64,000 nucleotides of DNA from Rubripirellula tenax (lineage in GTDB: Bacteria > Planctomycetota > Planctomycetia > Pirellulales > Pirellulaceae), in the NCBI RefSeq assembly GCF_007860125.1, contig NZ_SJPW01000001.1:248001-312000 (forward strand), in the 5' to 3' direction. This document shows, in pieces, positions 52,600 to 63,500 of the stretch. The notes under the pieces are model-generated. The model ran no database searches. It was not told the DNA's origin and saw only the letters and a list, made by a program, of their open reading frames with translations. The translations under genes and the position numbers were made by a program. Within the stretch, counting starts at the first letter, position 1, and each line of letters starts with the position of its first letter.

Positions 52600-52736
52600 G
52601 AAACAACTTCGTTAATTCATCCTCCTTTCTAAGAAGGGTCGAGCGTCAGCGAGGGGAGGATTCAGTGCTGCCCCTCCCCTCGCTAACGCTCGACCCTCCC
52701 GCTGCGCGGGCAGGGTGAAATGACGAAGTTGTTTCG
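52600..52736. repeat. MITE-like nested inverted repeat
   Basis: Outer arms GAAACAACTTCGT (52600) and ACGAAGTTGTTTC (near 52723) enclose a long inner hairpin with GGGTCGAGCGTCAGCGAGGG pairing with CCCTCGCTAACGCTCGACCC. Gene-free. It looks like a small transposable element or a processed hairpin RNA. Confidence 0.75.
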
Positions 52737-52804
52737 GAACAACTCCTAAGCATTTCCGATTTGGCAGCGATGCCGCGTCAGGCTGGAAGCCTAACCTAAA
52801 GTTG

Positions 52805-55800
52805 TTAGCCCAGGTGCAACGCTGACCTTGCCAACTGCAACCAAGACGTTCCCACCGCGTCGACGTTCATGTTGTACGCCTTGGTCGGAATGTAGGCCCG
52901 TTTGTTGTCGACGATTCGGATCGGAATCTGTGTGTGTTTCTCGAGCTGTTCGATGCGACGTCGATTGGTGTAGTGCAAAACGATGAATCGATCGTTCGTC
53001 GTGATCGCCGCGATCTGCCAAGCCGCCGCGTCCATCCGCAATTCGGCCAGTTCCAACATTCGTATAGCCGACGGCGGGGGTTCGCCGAACCGATCCTCCA
53101 GTTCCTCACGAACCGCGCCGATTTCGCTCGCGTTGTTGATCTTCGCGATTCGTCGGTAAAGATCGATTTTGTGTCGAAGGTCAGGCACATAATCATCGGG
53201 CAAATAGGCTTCGACAGGCAAATCGATGTCGACGTCGGCGGATAATTTTGGCGGCAACTTTTGCAGCGTTCGCACGGCGTCTTCTAACAGCGAACAATAC
53301 AACTCGTAACCGACCGCCGCGATGTGCCCGGATTGCTGGCTGCCCAACAGATTGCCGGCGCCGCGAATCTCCAAATCTCGCATCGAAATCGCGAAGCCCG
53401 CACCCATCTGGCTGAACTCTTCGATCGCCCGCAACCGCTTTGAGGACTCGGGCGAAAGGTGTTTGTGCTTGGCAACGATCAAATGGCAATACGCTTGGTG
53501 CTTGTAACGCCCGACGCGGCCGCGAAGCTGGTGCAGTTCGCTCAATCCGTATTTGTCACCGTCGTCGATGAACATGGTGTTTGCGTTGGGGATATCCAAA
53601 CCGCTTTCGACGATTGTCGTGGCGACCAGCATGTCGAACTTGTGTTCGATGAAGTCGACCATGACTTGTTCGAGTTCGCCTTCGCCCATCTGTCCGTGAC
53701 CGATGCCGATCCGCACTTCGGGAACGATCGACTTCAACTTCTCGACCAATTGCGGCATGTCGCCGATGCGGTTGTGGACAAAGAAGATCTGTCCGCCTCG
53801 ATTGAGTTCGCGAATGATCGCCGTACGGATTAGGTTGTCGTCCCAGCGGACCACTTTGGTCTCGATCGAGCGACGTTCGGCCGGCGGTGTTTCCAAGTTG
53901 CTTATATCACGCACACCGACCAACGCCATGTGCAGCGTCCGAGGAATCGGAGTCGCCGATAGCGTCAACACATCGACGTTGCTGTGCAGCGTTTTCAGTT
54001 TTTCTTTGACGGCGACGCCGAACCGTTGTTCTTCGTCGACGACCACCAGACCCAAGTTGCTGAAGTCGACGTCTTTGCTGGCCAATCGGTGCGTGCCGAC
54101 GACGATGTCGACTTTGCCGCGTTTCAAATCCTTGACCGTTTCGTTCTGTTCGGCGCGGGTGGCGAAACGCGACAGCTTCCGAATCTCGACCGGAAACTCA
54201 GCCATCCGCTCGCGAAAGTTGTGATAATGTTGTTCGGCCAACACCGTCGTCGGCACGAGTACCGCGACCTGAAACCCGCTGGTAACGGCCTTGAACGCGG
54301 CCCGCATGGCGACTTCGGTCTTTCCATAGCCCACGTCGCCACAGATCAGCCGGTCCATCGGGCGCGTCGATTCCATGTCGACCTTCAACGCGTCAATCGC
54401 GGTCAATTGGTCGGGCGTTTCCATATACGGAAAACTGGCGTCGAACTGTCGCTGCCATTCGTTGTCGAGATCGAACGAGATGCCTTGCCGGGTGGTCCGC
54501 TGGGCCTGCATTTCCAACAGTTCTTCCGCCATGTCGGTGACCGCCGACTCGGCCGCTTTTCGTTGCGACTTCCATGCTTGGCCGCCGATCTTGGCCAACC
54601 GCGGTTGTCGCGTGGTCCCGCCGACGTAACGTTGGATCAATCCGATGCGCGACGCCGGCACATAGATCTTGCTGCCCTCGTCGAACTCGATCGTCAAGTG
54701 TTCCAGATGCTGGCCGTTCTTGTTGATGTTTGTTAGTCCGCGATACAGACCGATACCGTAGGATAAGTGAACGACTAGGTCGCCCGGTTCCAACTGCATC
54801 AAACTGTTGATCGGTTTCCCGCGAGACCGCGAACGACCGCGGCGAACGGGGCTGCGGTGAAACAGTTCGGCACCGGTCAACACCAAGACCTTCGCCGCAA
54901 CCAATCGGAACCCGCCCGACAACTCGGCAACCGTCAAGTGCAACCGGCCTTCACGAGTCGCGGCCGAATCGTGCAATAACTCGGTCAACCGTTCGCCGTC
55001 GGCGGGAGTGTCGCCGACCAGGATGACTTCGTGTTCGGCGGCAACCGTGTCGATCTTCACCAACGTTTCGTCCAGCGACGACGCGAACGCGTCGGCGCTG
55101 CTGGTGTTCAGGTCGACGATATTTTTCGCAGGCCCTTCGGCCAGTGATGTAGCCGTGATCACGGTGTGACCGGACAACGTCTTCATCAACTGGTCATAGG
55201 TGATCAAGTTGGCGTCGTCGCTGGTCCGCTTGATAAGGTCGTCGGCGGTTTTTCGAGTGTCTTGCGGATCGACGACGATCACGATCGCATCTTTGGGCAA
55301 GTAGTCGGCGATGGAGCCGAATGCGTCTTGGCCAGATGACTCGTCACTGCCGCTGACGCCAACGGCCGCGATCTCGATGTGATCAAGCGACTCGATGCTG
55401 CGCTGGCTGCCGGGATCGAAGCGACGAATCGATTCGATTTCGTCGCCAAACCACTCGATCCGAATCGGTTGCGGTTGATCGGCAGAGTAAACGTCTAACA
55501 ATCCACCTCGCGTTGCAAATTCGCCGGGCAGCGCAACGGCGGTCGTCGCCGCGAAACCGGCTTCGGCCAACCAGCGGCGGATTTCATCGGGATCGATCTC
55601 GTCGCCGACGCTAATTCGCCGCGTCGAGTCGCGCAGCTTCTCGGGCGTCGGCACCAACTGCATCGCGCCGCCAATGAACGCCGTCACCAATAGCGGCCGC
55701 TCGGGGGACTCGTTGCGGTGCAGAAGCTGTTGCAACACTTGCAATCGATCGGCGTAGTCTTCGTCGCGGATCGACGATGCGGAAACGTCCGCGGCAGACA

Positions 55801-56074
55801 ATGGCAATGGAACTGCGTCGGTCAATCCGAACGCGATCGCATCACCGGCAACGATATCGGCGTCGGCGGCTTGCGGCAGCAACATCAGGATATGCGGTCG
55901 CTCGATCGCAACGGCGGCCGCGAAGACTCCACGAAGGGCTCCCCAGACGCCGGAGAACGCGACCGTTTTCTTGCTCGTCAGCTTCGATAGGCGCGCGCTG
56001 ATACCCGCGGCCTGGTCCATCAGACGGGGCACGTCGGCGAGCTTATGGGCGGTCGTCGCGGCGGAAGTTGCCAT
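52805..56074 (-). CDS. mfd: transcription-repair coupling factor
   Basis: 1089 residues from the ATG at 56074. N-terminal UvrB-like region (EIRRWLAEAGFAATTAVALPGEFATRGGLLDVYS), then the RNA-polymerase-interacting domain (PGDLVVHLSYGIGLYRGLTNI), then the RecG-like translocase: Walker A GDVGYGKTEVAMRA near residue 584, DEEQRF, and TATPIPRTLHMA-type motif III (SATPIPRTLHMAL). The C-terminal TRCF domain is present (LDIPNANTMFI; VDIDLPVEAYLPDDYV). It removes stalled RNA polymerase and recruits UvrA. Full length for the family. Confidence 0.95.
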   Translation of the reverse strand: MATSAATTAHKLADVPRLMDQAAGISARLSKLTSKKTVAFSGVWGALRGVFAAAVAIERPHILMLLPQAADADIVAGDAIAFGLTDAVPLPLSAADVSASSIRDEDYADRLQVLQQLLHRNESPERPLLVTAFIGGAMQLVPTPEKLRDSTRRISVGDEIDPDEIRRWLAEAGFAATTAVALPGEFATRGGLLDVYSADQPQPIRIEWFGDEIESIRRFDPGSQRSIESLDHIEIAAVGVSGSDESSGQDAFGSIADYLPKDAIVIVVDPQDTRKTADDLIKRTSDDANLITYDQLMKTLSGHTVITATSLAEGPAKNIVDLNTSSADAFASSLDETLVKIDTVAAEHEVILVGDTPADGERLTELLHDSAATREGRLHLTVAELSGGFRLVAAKVLVLTGAELFHRSPVRRGRSRSRGKPINSLMQLEPGDLVVHLSYGIGLYRGLTNINKNGQHLEHLTIEFDEGSKIYVPASRIGLIQRYVGGTTRQPRLAKIGGQAWKSQRKAAESAVTDMAEELLEMQAQRTTRQGISFDLDNEWQRQFDASFPYMETPDQLTAIDALKVDMESTRPMDRLICGDVGYGKTEVAMRAAFKAVTSGFQVAVLVPTTVLAEQHYHNFRERMAEFPVEIRKLSRFATRAEQNETVKDLKRGKVDIVVGTHRLASKDVDFSNLGLVVVDEEQRFGVAVKEKLKTLHSNVDVLTLSATPIPRTLHMALVGVRDISNLETPPAERRSIETKVVRWDDNLIRTAIIRELNRGGQIFFVHNRIGDMPQLVEKLKSIVPEVRIGIGHGQMGEGELEQVMVDFIEHKFDMLVATTIVESGLDIPNANTMFIDDGDKYGLSELHQLRGRVGRYKHQAYCHLIVAKHKHLSPESSKRLRAIEEFSQMGAGFAISMRDLEIRGAGNLLGSQQSGHIAAVGYELYCSLLEDAVRTLQKLPPKLSADVDIDLPVEAYLPDDYVPDLRHKIDLYRRIAKINNASEIGAVREELEDRFGEPPPSAIRMLELAELRMDAAAWQIAAITTNDRFIVLHYTNRRRIEQLEKHTQIPIRIVDNKRAYIPTKAYNMNVDAVGTSWLQLARSALHLG

Positions 56075-56118
56075 CAGGAGAAGCTTAGCGGATTGGCAAG
56101 CCGATGTGGCCCCGGAGT

Positions 56119-56229
56119 ACCCTGTGTGGCCCTGCGACTCCACTCGCAGGGTGTGCTTTGTGCTTTGTAAACTGCTTTGCAGTTTACGTCCCGCGAGCGG
56201 AATCGCGGGTCCACGTAGGGTTGCCCGTT
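56119..56229 (+). repeat. palindromic repeat family, copy B
   Basis: CCTGCGACTCCACTCGCAGG, then GTAAACTGCTTTGCAGTTTA, then CCCGCGAGCGGAATCGCGGG. In tandem with copy C, seven bases apart. Confidence 0.9.
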
Positions 56230-56236
56230 TTGGATC

Positions 56237-56347
56237 ACCCTTCGTGGCCCTGCGACTCCGCTCGCAGGGTGTACTTTATGCTTTGTAAACTGCTTTGCAG
56301 TTTACGTCCCGCGAGCGGAGTCGCGGGTCCACATCGGGTTGCCCGTT
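56237..56347 (+). repeat. palindromic repeat family, copy C
   Basis: Nearly identical to copy B (CCTGCGACTCCGCTCGCAGG first). Its end overlaps the stop of the esterase gene. The tandem pair fills the gap after that gene and before mfd. Confidence 0.9.
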
Positions 56348-58898
56348 AGTCTTGGACGGTAAGTTTTCGGCGGAACACGGTGTCTCCGTTGGTAACGTAC
56401 AGGTACTGGTGATTCTGTCCCGCCAAGATGCAGCTTGTCAGCGGGTTGGCCGCGATGGGTTCGGGTAATACGCCGCATTGACGCCCCGTGGGATCGAAGA
56501 TTTGCACGCCGACGTCGCTGGTCACGTAGTACCGCCCCGCCTTATCCACGGCCATGCCATCGCCACGTGATGCTTTCACGTAGGGCGGAGCTTCGTTGAA
56601 CTTGAACTCTCCCTTCGCGTCGATCGGCAACCGCATTTCCATCATCGGCATTTTCGCGTCCAGCGAACCGCCCGCGCCGACTCGAAAGGTCCACGTGTGC
56701 TCGCCACCCGAATCCGAAACGGCTAGCGTACCGCCGTCGTTGGACAACGCGATACCGTTGGGACGAGTGATGCCTTCATCGACGACACTGACCTCGCCGG
56801 TCCGCGTGTCAATCCGTGTGACGCGATGGTGCTTCGTTTCCGTGATCAGCACTAAGCCATCGGCCGTCACGGCAAGGTCATTCGGTGCTAGGTCGCTGGC
56901 CAATTCCTTCACCTCACCCGTTTTCGGATCGATGGCGACGACTCGCTTCTTCGCCCCTTGGCAACCGTACAGCATCCCGTCAGGCCCAAACTCCAGTCCG
57001 CTGATCGATTCCTTTGCGATCACCGTGCGAGCCCCATCTGCCACATCGATTCGATAAACCGCCGGTGCCTTCATGTCACAAAAATAGAAGTTGCCATCCG
57101 CATCCGTACACGGCGCATCGGCGAACCCGAGTCCATCGGCAACGACTTCCCACGACTCGCCGGCGACCAACAACTTCAACAAGGTCAAGTCGCCGCGAAG
57201 ATCACCATCGGTATTCAAGACGGGCGTGTGCGTTTCATTTCGCCACAACCACTTCATCGCCTCGGGGAACTTGAGCCCACCGAAGTCCGGCCCATGCTTG
57301 TACCCTTCGGCCCAATCGAAGCGAACGTCATAGCCCATGTAGCCCAACGCCGAAGCCATCAACTGGTTTGCCCACGGCCAACTACCAAACGCATTGTCGA
57401 CGTCGCCGCTGGAATCGGCCATGTAGACGCGAATGGCCTTGGGTTCGGTCTTTCGCACCAGCGACGGATAAACATTGCCGCCGCGAAGATTCGTAAAGCT
57501 GCCGACGCTGCTATAAACTTTGCCGAACGATTCCGGATTTTCCCAAGCCGCCGTGAACGCACAGATGCCGCCACTGCTGGATCCGCCGATCGCTCGCATC
57601 TCGCGGTCCTTCGAAATGTTGTACTTCGATTCGACAATCGGCAGGATTTCTTCCAACAAGAATCGAGAGTATCGATCGCCCAATCCGTCGTATTCTAGAC
57701 TTCGGTTCGACGGCTTTTTGTTGTTCGGCTTGGCTTTGCTGTTGCCGGGATTCACGAACACGGCAATCGTCGGCGGCATCTGCCCCGATGCGATCAAGTT
57801 GTCAAAGACGATCGGCACCCGCCATTTTTGCTTCACGTCAGCGAACCGCAATCCATCCTGGAACACCATCAAGGCGGTCGGCTTCGATGCATCGTATTGC
57901 GCCGGCACATAGATCGCCCAATCTCGCACGGTTCCGGCAAAGACTTTGGACTCGAAGGACTCCATCTTAGTGACCACACCTTTGGCAACATCCTCTCGAG
58001 CAACCGCGTCGGGATGCGGCTGCCACGCGGGGCTGGTTTCTTTGTTGACGGCCACGTCTGACTGGGACTCGCTATCCCACAACCAACGCAATGCATCGGA
58101 GAACACTTGTCCGGCGAATTGACCGCCGTGACCTCCCTCGGTCATCACAAGCTTGTGGTGATACCCGGCAAAGGCCAACGCAGCCGCCATGTCTTGATTG
58201 GCAAGCGGCCAGTTTCCGAACAGATTGTTCAGGTCGTCTTTGCCTTCTTGCAAGTAGACCTTGATCGGCTTCGCTTTGTCTTTGGTTTTTCGAATCAGTC
58301 CCGGATAGGCCCATCCACCGCGGATGTTGGTGAAGCTGCCGATGTGCGACATCACTTTGCCGAACTGGCCCGGTCGTTCCCAAGCCGCCGTGAACGCGCA
58401 AATCCCACCAGACGAGATGCCGCAAACCGCGCGGTCGGCGGGGTTGCTGGAAACATTGATTCCCTTCAGCGCCACCGGCAGGAACTCATCCAGCAGGAAC
58501 GTCGCATAACGGTCGCCCATCGAATCGTATTCGAAGGATCGAGTGCTGCGATCAGCCGCGCCGGCTTGGGTCGCTTTGATGGTCCCCGGATTGACGAACA
58601 CCGCGACCGTTGGCGGCATGGCACCGTCGGCGATCAGTTCATCGAACACCGCGGGGACATTGAATGAACCGCCGGCCTTCATGTAGTTCTTGCCATCCAT
58701 GAAGACCATCAACGAGGCCGGCTTCGCGGCGTCATATTGAGCCGGGACGTAGACGGCATATTCGCGCGTCGTGCCCGGGAACACGCTGCTGGACGCAAAG
58801 ACACCCTCGGTGACTTTGCCCTCGAGCGATTGGGCCGATGAATGAGAAACGGCCATCAACGACAGGGTGACGCAGATCGCGTTAAAGAATTTGATCAC
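56346..58898 (-). CDS. secreted esterase-esterase-SMP-30 fusion protein
   Basis: 850 residues with a signal peptide (about 1-22). Two tandem alpha/beta-hydrolase esterase domains of the Fes/esterase-D type: about 30-280 with GISSGG (Ser 162), and about 310-560 with GGSSSGG (Ser 441); both also carry VPAQYDAxKP and the SRFLLEE/ATFLLDE block. The last ~280 residues are an SMP-30/gluconolactonase beta-propeller (WEVVADGLGFADAPCTDADG; SGLEFGPDGMLYGC; RPNGIALSNDGGTLAVSD). It probably acts on esterified carbohydrate outside the cell. The fusion order is unusual but clean. Confidence 0.88.
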   Translation of the reverse strand: MIKFFNAICVTLSLMAVSHSSAQSLEGKVTEGVFASSSVFPGTTREYAVYVPAQYDAAKPASLMVFMDGKNYMKAGGSFNVPAVFDELIADGAMPPTVAVFVNPGTIKATQAGAADRSTRSFEYDSMGDRYATFLLDEFLPVALKGINVSSNPADRAVCGISSGGICAFTAAWERPGQFGKVMSHIGSFTNIRGGWAYPGLIRKTKDKAKPIKVYLQEGKDDLNNLFGNWPLANQDMAAALAFAGYHHKLVMTEGGHGGQFAGQVFSDALRWLWDSESQSDVAVNKETSPAWQPHPDAVAREDVAKGVVTKMESFESKVFAGTVRDWAIYVPAQYDASKPTALMVFQDGLRFADVKQKWRVPIVFDNLIASGQMPPTIAVFVNPGNSKAKPNNKKPSNRSLEYDGLGDRYSRFLLEEILPIVESKYNISKDREMRAIGGSSSGGICAFTAAWENPESFGKVYSSVGSFTNLRGGNVYPSLVRKTEPKAIRVYMADSSGDVDNAFGSWPWANQLMASALGYMGYDVRFDWAEGYKHGPDFGGLKFPEAMKWLWRNETHTPVLNTDGDLRGDLTLLKLLVAGESWEVVADGLGFADAPCTDADGNFYFCDMKAPAVYRIDVADGARTVIAKESISGLEFGPDGMLYGCQGAKKRVVAIDPKTGEVKELASDLAPNDLAVTADGLVLITETKHHRVTRIDTRTGEVSVVDEGITRPNGIALSNDGGTLAVSDSGGEHTWTFRVGAGGSLDAKMPMMEMRLPIDAKGEFKFNEAPPYVKASRGDGMAVDKAGRYYVTSDVGVQIFDPTGRQCGVLPEPIAANPLTSCILAGQNHQYLYVTNGDTVFRRKLTVQD

Positions 58899-58980
58899 GG
58901 GGCGGGACCTGATGGGGAGAGAGGATCAACCCCAAGATCATCGTCGCCCAAGCATCACGAAGCAACCGCCTTGTTCGGCA

Positions 58981-59076
58981 GCCCGCCGCCGCAGGGCGTA
59001 CCGTGCTCTCTCTGTTGGCTGCTTTGAAGCTGACATCCCGCGAGCGGCGTCGCGGGTCCACATCGGGTGGCCCGTT
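58981..59076 (+). repeat. palindromic repeat family, copy D (diverged)
   Basis: Last palindrome CCCGCGAGCGGCGTCGCGGG plus GTCCACATCGGGTGGCCCGT match copies B and C; the first two palindromes are degraded. Confidence 0.7.
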
Positions 59077-59083
59077 GGCTGGA

Positions 59084-59503
59084 CTAGCGTGATCTGCGTC
59101 GGCCGGGGAATGCGCTGTCGTATTTGTGTTGCCACTGGAAATACGGATCTTGCATCAGATCGGGTGCGCGGAAGCTGCCGTAGCGGTATGGGTCGTAACC
59201 GAATCCGTCGAAGCGGTAAGGATCGGGGTACGACAGACCTCGATAGCCGCCGTATCCGTAACTGGGATACGCGACGGCCGGCGCGCCGAAACCGCGAGCG
59301 GCAAAACCCGGCTGAGCGAATCGGTCGTTGGCGAAACCGTTGGAACCGCCGATCGTGATTCCGAACGATGACGAATAACCTTGGGTTGGAAATCGCTGGG
59401 ACGAGTGGCGGTGGCCGTTGTTGCCGTGGTGGTGTTGAGCCAACACGTCGGCGGCTTCCGTTGCCCACACGATGGCAGCGACGATAACGATCAGACGGAA
59501 CAT
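59084..59503 (-). CDS. small secreted Tyr/Gly/Phe-rich protein
   Basis: 139 residues with a signal peptide ending near VLA-QHH. A His-rich start (QHHHGNNGHRHSSQR) leads into Gly/Tyr/Pro-rich sequence (YPSYGYGGYRGLSYPDPYRF). No enzyme motif. Resembles other aromatic-rich envelope proteins of the group, such as the one at 7744. Confidence 0.65.
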   Translation of the reverse strand: MFRLIVIVAAIVWATEAADVLAQHHHGNNGHRHSSQRFPTQGYSSSFGITIGGSNGFANDRFAQPGFAARGFGAPAVAYPSYGYGGYRGLSYPDPYRFDGFGYDPYRYGSFRAPDLMQDPYFQWQHKYDSAFPGRRRSR

Positions 59504-59650
59504 GCTTGAGCTTTCGTTGTGACGGTGACAAATACCGTCTGAACCCTACAACTTAAACGTCAACAGTCACTCGACAATGCCATGCGATTCGAGCGGCCCG
59601 GACAACGCCACCGTCACAACCCCATCGGTCGGCACGTTCGGCCAAGTCCG

Positions 59651-60391
59651 CTAGGAATTTCGCGACCGGTACTCCGTCGGCGAAGCATTCATGATGCGTC
59701 GAAAGCTTCGACTGAAGTGGGCGTGGTCGTAGAAGCCGCAGGCGAGTGCCACTTCCGAAACCGTCTTGCTGGTTTCCGACAGCATCGCCGCAGAGCGTTC
59801 GACGCGAATCCGCATCAGATACTGTCTTGGCGACGCATTGAAAGCACGCCGAAACCGTCGTTCGAATTGACTCTGTGAAAGCCCCGCCATGTCGGCCAAG
59901 TCAGCGGTCGATAAGTTCTCAGCAAAGCATTCATGTAGATGCTCGATCACATCCGCGAACGCCGCGACGGTTCCTTTCGCTTGACGAATCTGTTCGATCT
60001 GACGAGAGAAACCGGCAACGCCGATGACTCGTCCGCGGGGGTCACGCAGCGGCACCTTGCTGGTCATCACCAAACGCGGCGATCCGGCCGACTCGGGCGC
60101 GCTCTCGACGCGATTGATGATTGGTTCGCCCGACTGCAAGACAGTCAGGTCGTCGGCGCGATACTCGTCGGCCCGCTGCTTCGGAAAAAAGTCATGGTCC
60201 GTCTTCCCGAGGGCCTCGTCCTCGGATGTGACGCCGCAATATTCGCACCCACGCCGATTCAGCGCCACGAAACGGCCCTGCCGATCCTTAACGAAAAACG
60301 ATAAGCCGGGCAGCAGGTCCAACAGCGAAAAGACCTGCTCATGAGAATCCAATCGGCGAAAAAATCGATCCCTCAAGTCGGTAGTTTTCAT
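59651..60391 (-). CDS. AraC-type transcription regulator with N-terminal PAS domain
   Basis: 246 residues. PAS domain about 15-135 (SLLDLLPGLSFFVKDRQGRF; ALGKTDHDFFP; KVPLRDPRGRVIGVAGFSRQ), then the AraC two-helix-turn-helix unit (LSTADLADMAGLSQSQFERR; VSEVALACGFYDHAHFSRSF). It probably senses a small ligand or redox state. Divergent from the cytochrome/DUF1549 gene, whose start is 151 bases away, so it may control it. Confidence 0.9.
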   Translation of the reverse strand: MKTTDLRDRFFRRLDSHEQVFSLLDLLPGLSFFVKDRQGRFVALNRRGCEYCGVTSEDEALGKTDHDFFPKQRADEYRADDLTVLQSGEPIINRVESAPESAGSPRLVMTSKVPLRDPRGRVIGVAGFSRQIEQIRQAKGTVAAFADVIEHLHECFAENLSTADLADMAGLSQSQFERRFRRAFNASPRQYLMRIRVERSAAMLSETSKTVSEVALACGFYDHAHFSRSFRRIMNASPTEYRSRNS

Positions 60392-60542
60392 GCTCGGATT
60401 TTACACAGCCTTGTTTCCACCGTGCAAGACACCATGGTCGAAACAAGCGACAATGGGCGGACTTTGCCTATCCTCAGTGAACCTTTTGATCCGCGACGCT
60501 TTTGTCATTTGCCCGTCTTTCCACTCCAAACATTCATCGCCC

Positions 60543-63500
60543 ATGCGATTCACGCGACTCCTAGCCTGCCTTGCGATTTTGTTTCCGATCGCGGTTGCCG
60601 ACGCAGACGACATCAACTTCAACCGCGACATTCGACCGATCCTTTCGGACAAGTGTTTCTTCTGTCACGGTCCGGATGAAGCTGACCAAGAATCGGGACT
60701 GCGATTGGATTCGCGTGACGCGGCGATCGATGTGATCGAGTCCGGTGATCTGATGGAGCGGGTCGCCAGCGATGATCCCGACGTGCTGATGCCGCCTCCG
60801 GAATCGAACCTAGCGTTGACCGACGCCGATCGCGAGATGCTGAAGCGTTGGATCGAAGCCGGTGCGCCGTACCAGGGCCATTGGGCGTTCGAACCGTTGC
60901 CACAAAGTGTGGCGATTCCGACGGTGAACGACGGCGATCCGAATCGACATCCGATCGACCGATTTGTGTTGGCAAAGTTGGCCGAATCAAAATTGAAACC
61001 GGCACCGCCCGCCGATCCGCTTCGTTGGCTCCGACGTGTGACGTTGGACCTGACCGGTTTGCCACCGACGCCCACCGAGATCACGGCGTTCGAAGCGGGC
61101 ATCGCGGATTTGGGCGATACGATGTACGCACAAACGGTCGACTCGCTGTTGCAGTCGCCGGCCTTTGGCGAACAGATGGCGGTTGCTTGGTTGGACGCGG
61201 CACGGTACGCCGATTCCTACGGCTATCAGTCCGACAAGCTGAACACTCAGTGGCCCTACCGCGACTGGGTCGTAAAAGCGCTGAACGACAACCTGCCCTA
61301 TGACGATTTTCTGACGTGGCAGTTGGCGGGCGATCTGCTGGAAAATCCGACGCGCGAACAAATTCTCGCCACCGCATTCAACCGAATCCACCGGCTTAAC
61401 AACGAAGGCGGCGCCGTCTTCGAAGAATGGCGAATCGAGAACGCGGCCGACCGAGTGCATACTTTCGGCACCGCGGTCTTAGGATTGACCATGGAGTGCT
61501 GTCGGTGTCATGACCACAAGTACGACCCGATCCCGATGCGAGACTATTACTCGCTTTCATCGTTCTTCAATTCTATCGACGAAAGTGGCGTCTACGACCG
61601 CACCGAAAAGGTACCTTGCCCGTCGCTGCTTCTGCCTACGCCTGAACAACAAACCGCCTTGGATGACACAAAGCGAGCATTAACCGCTGCGGAGGAATCC
61701 TATCGCGACGAGATTGACGCCGCAAAGACGCGATTCGACGCATGGAAGCCAACGATGCCTGAAACGATTGCGATCCCCGATCTTCGGCTCGCACTCAGTT
61801 TCGATCGTCCCTATGACAACTCGATCAAGGAAATCTATCATCCATCCGAGTCCGATCGGTCGTGGACTGCGATGCCCGCTCAAGTCGAAGTGAACGACAT
61901 CGACGTTGCCCGATTGGACCCAAGTTCGGCGGCCGACAAGGGCGATGCAACGGATACGCTGCCACGACGAGCATTGAAGTTGGACGGCGAACGGGGCATC
62001 ACGACCAAGGACATCGAACCGTTTGACCGATGGATGTCGCTTAGTGTTGTGGTGACGTTCCGCGAAACCAAACGAGTCGCGGCGCGAAGCCTGATCGCCC
62101 ACCACACACGCGGAACCGATTGTGGATACAACGGCTGGGATTTGACGATCGAGGACGGCCACTTGGAATCGCGAATGGCCCGCGTTTGGCCGGGCAACGC
62201 AATCGCGGTTCGCACCGTTGACCCGATTCCGGTCGACCGGTGGCACCAAGTTGCCGCGACGTATGACGGTTCGTCCAGCGCGGCGGGAATGTCGCTCTAT
62301 CTGAACGGTAAGCGACTGGAAACGGAAATCGTGCGTGATGAACTGAAAAAGAGTTGCAACGTCTTGGTCGACCACGGCGGACAATTCGTCGTGGGCCAAC
62401 GCTTTCGTGCCCGTGGACTCGACGGTGGCCTGATCGACGACGTCCGCGTCTACTTCCGATCGCTGACCCATCCCGAGTTGGCACAGTTGGCAACCGGCAT
62501 TCCTGGTTCGGTCGGCTTCGACTATTTCGTTTCCGCGATTGACGACGAAGCTCGCGGCGCGATGGCGCGTTTGACCGATGCCCGAAAGTCCTTCGTAATG
62601 GCAGAAGAAGAAATGATCGAAGTTCCGATCATGCGAGAGATGGACGAGCCGCGTGAAACGCACGTGCTGGCCCGCGGCGAATACAACGCACCGACAAGCG
62701 AGAAAACTCGTGTTGAGCGATACGCGTTGTCGGCGGTGCCGGTAGAGTTCCCCGACGATGCACCAAAGAACCGTTTGGGACTGGCCCGATGGGTCACCGA
62801 CCCGAACCATCCGTTGACGTCGCGAGTGGCCGTGAACCGTTTGTGGGGAAACTTCTTCGCGTCGCCCCTGGTACGCACTCCCGAAAATTTCGGATCGCAA
62901 GGCGATTTGCCGACGCACCCCGAATTGCTCGACTGGCTGTCACGCGATTTTGTCGACAACGGCTGGGACGTCAAACGACTGTGCAAACAAATCGTTCTCT
63001 CGTCGACTTATCGACAAGATTCCAGGGCCGACGCAGCCACCATCGCGGTCGATCCCACCAATGCGCTGCTCGCACGCGGTCCTGCGTATCGCCTAGCCGC
63101 CGAACAGATTCGCGACGTGGCTTTGTCCGCATCGGGTCTTCTGGATTCGGAACCCGGTGGACCACCGGTGTCACCGTACCAACCTGGTGGCGACCTTTGG
63201 AAAGAGTCCAACAGCATGTCGCCGCCCTACCAACAGTCGGTCGGCCGTTCGCTGTACCGGCGTTCGCTGTACTCGGTGTGGAAGCGAACGGCGCCACTAC
63301 CCAACATGATGGCGTTCGATTCGACGACGCGTGAGGTCTGCAGCGTCAAGCGTTTTCGCACCAATACTCCGCTGCAAGCCTTGGTCTTGCTCAATGACGT
63401 TCAGTTTGTCGAGGCCGCGCGAGTGCTGGCGGAGCAGTTGATGTCGATCGACGATTCGGACGACCGTATCGAAAACGCGTTCTTGCGATTGGCGGGCCGA

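Noticed and set aside
56104-56349. small gene in the mfd-esterase gap
   Set aside because: The frame is made of the tandem palindromic repeats (copies B and C).
61680-62918. 412-codon frame antisense to the PSD1 gene
   Set aside because: It lies wholly within a well-supported gene and shows no domain or signal; a by-product of GC-rich codon use.
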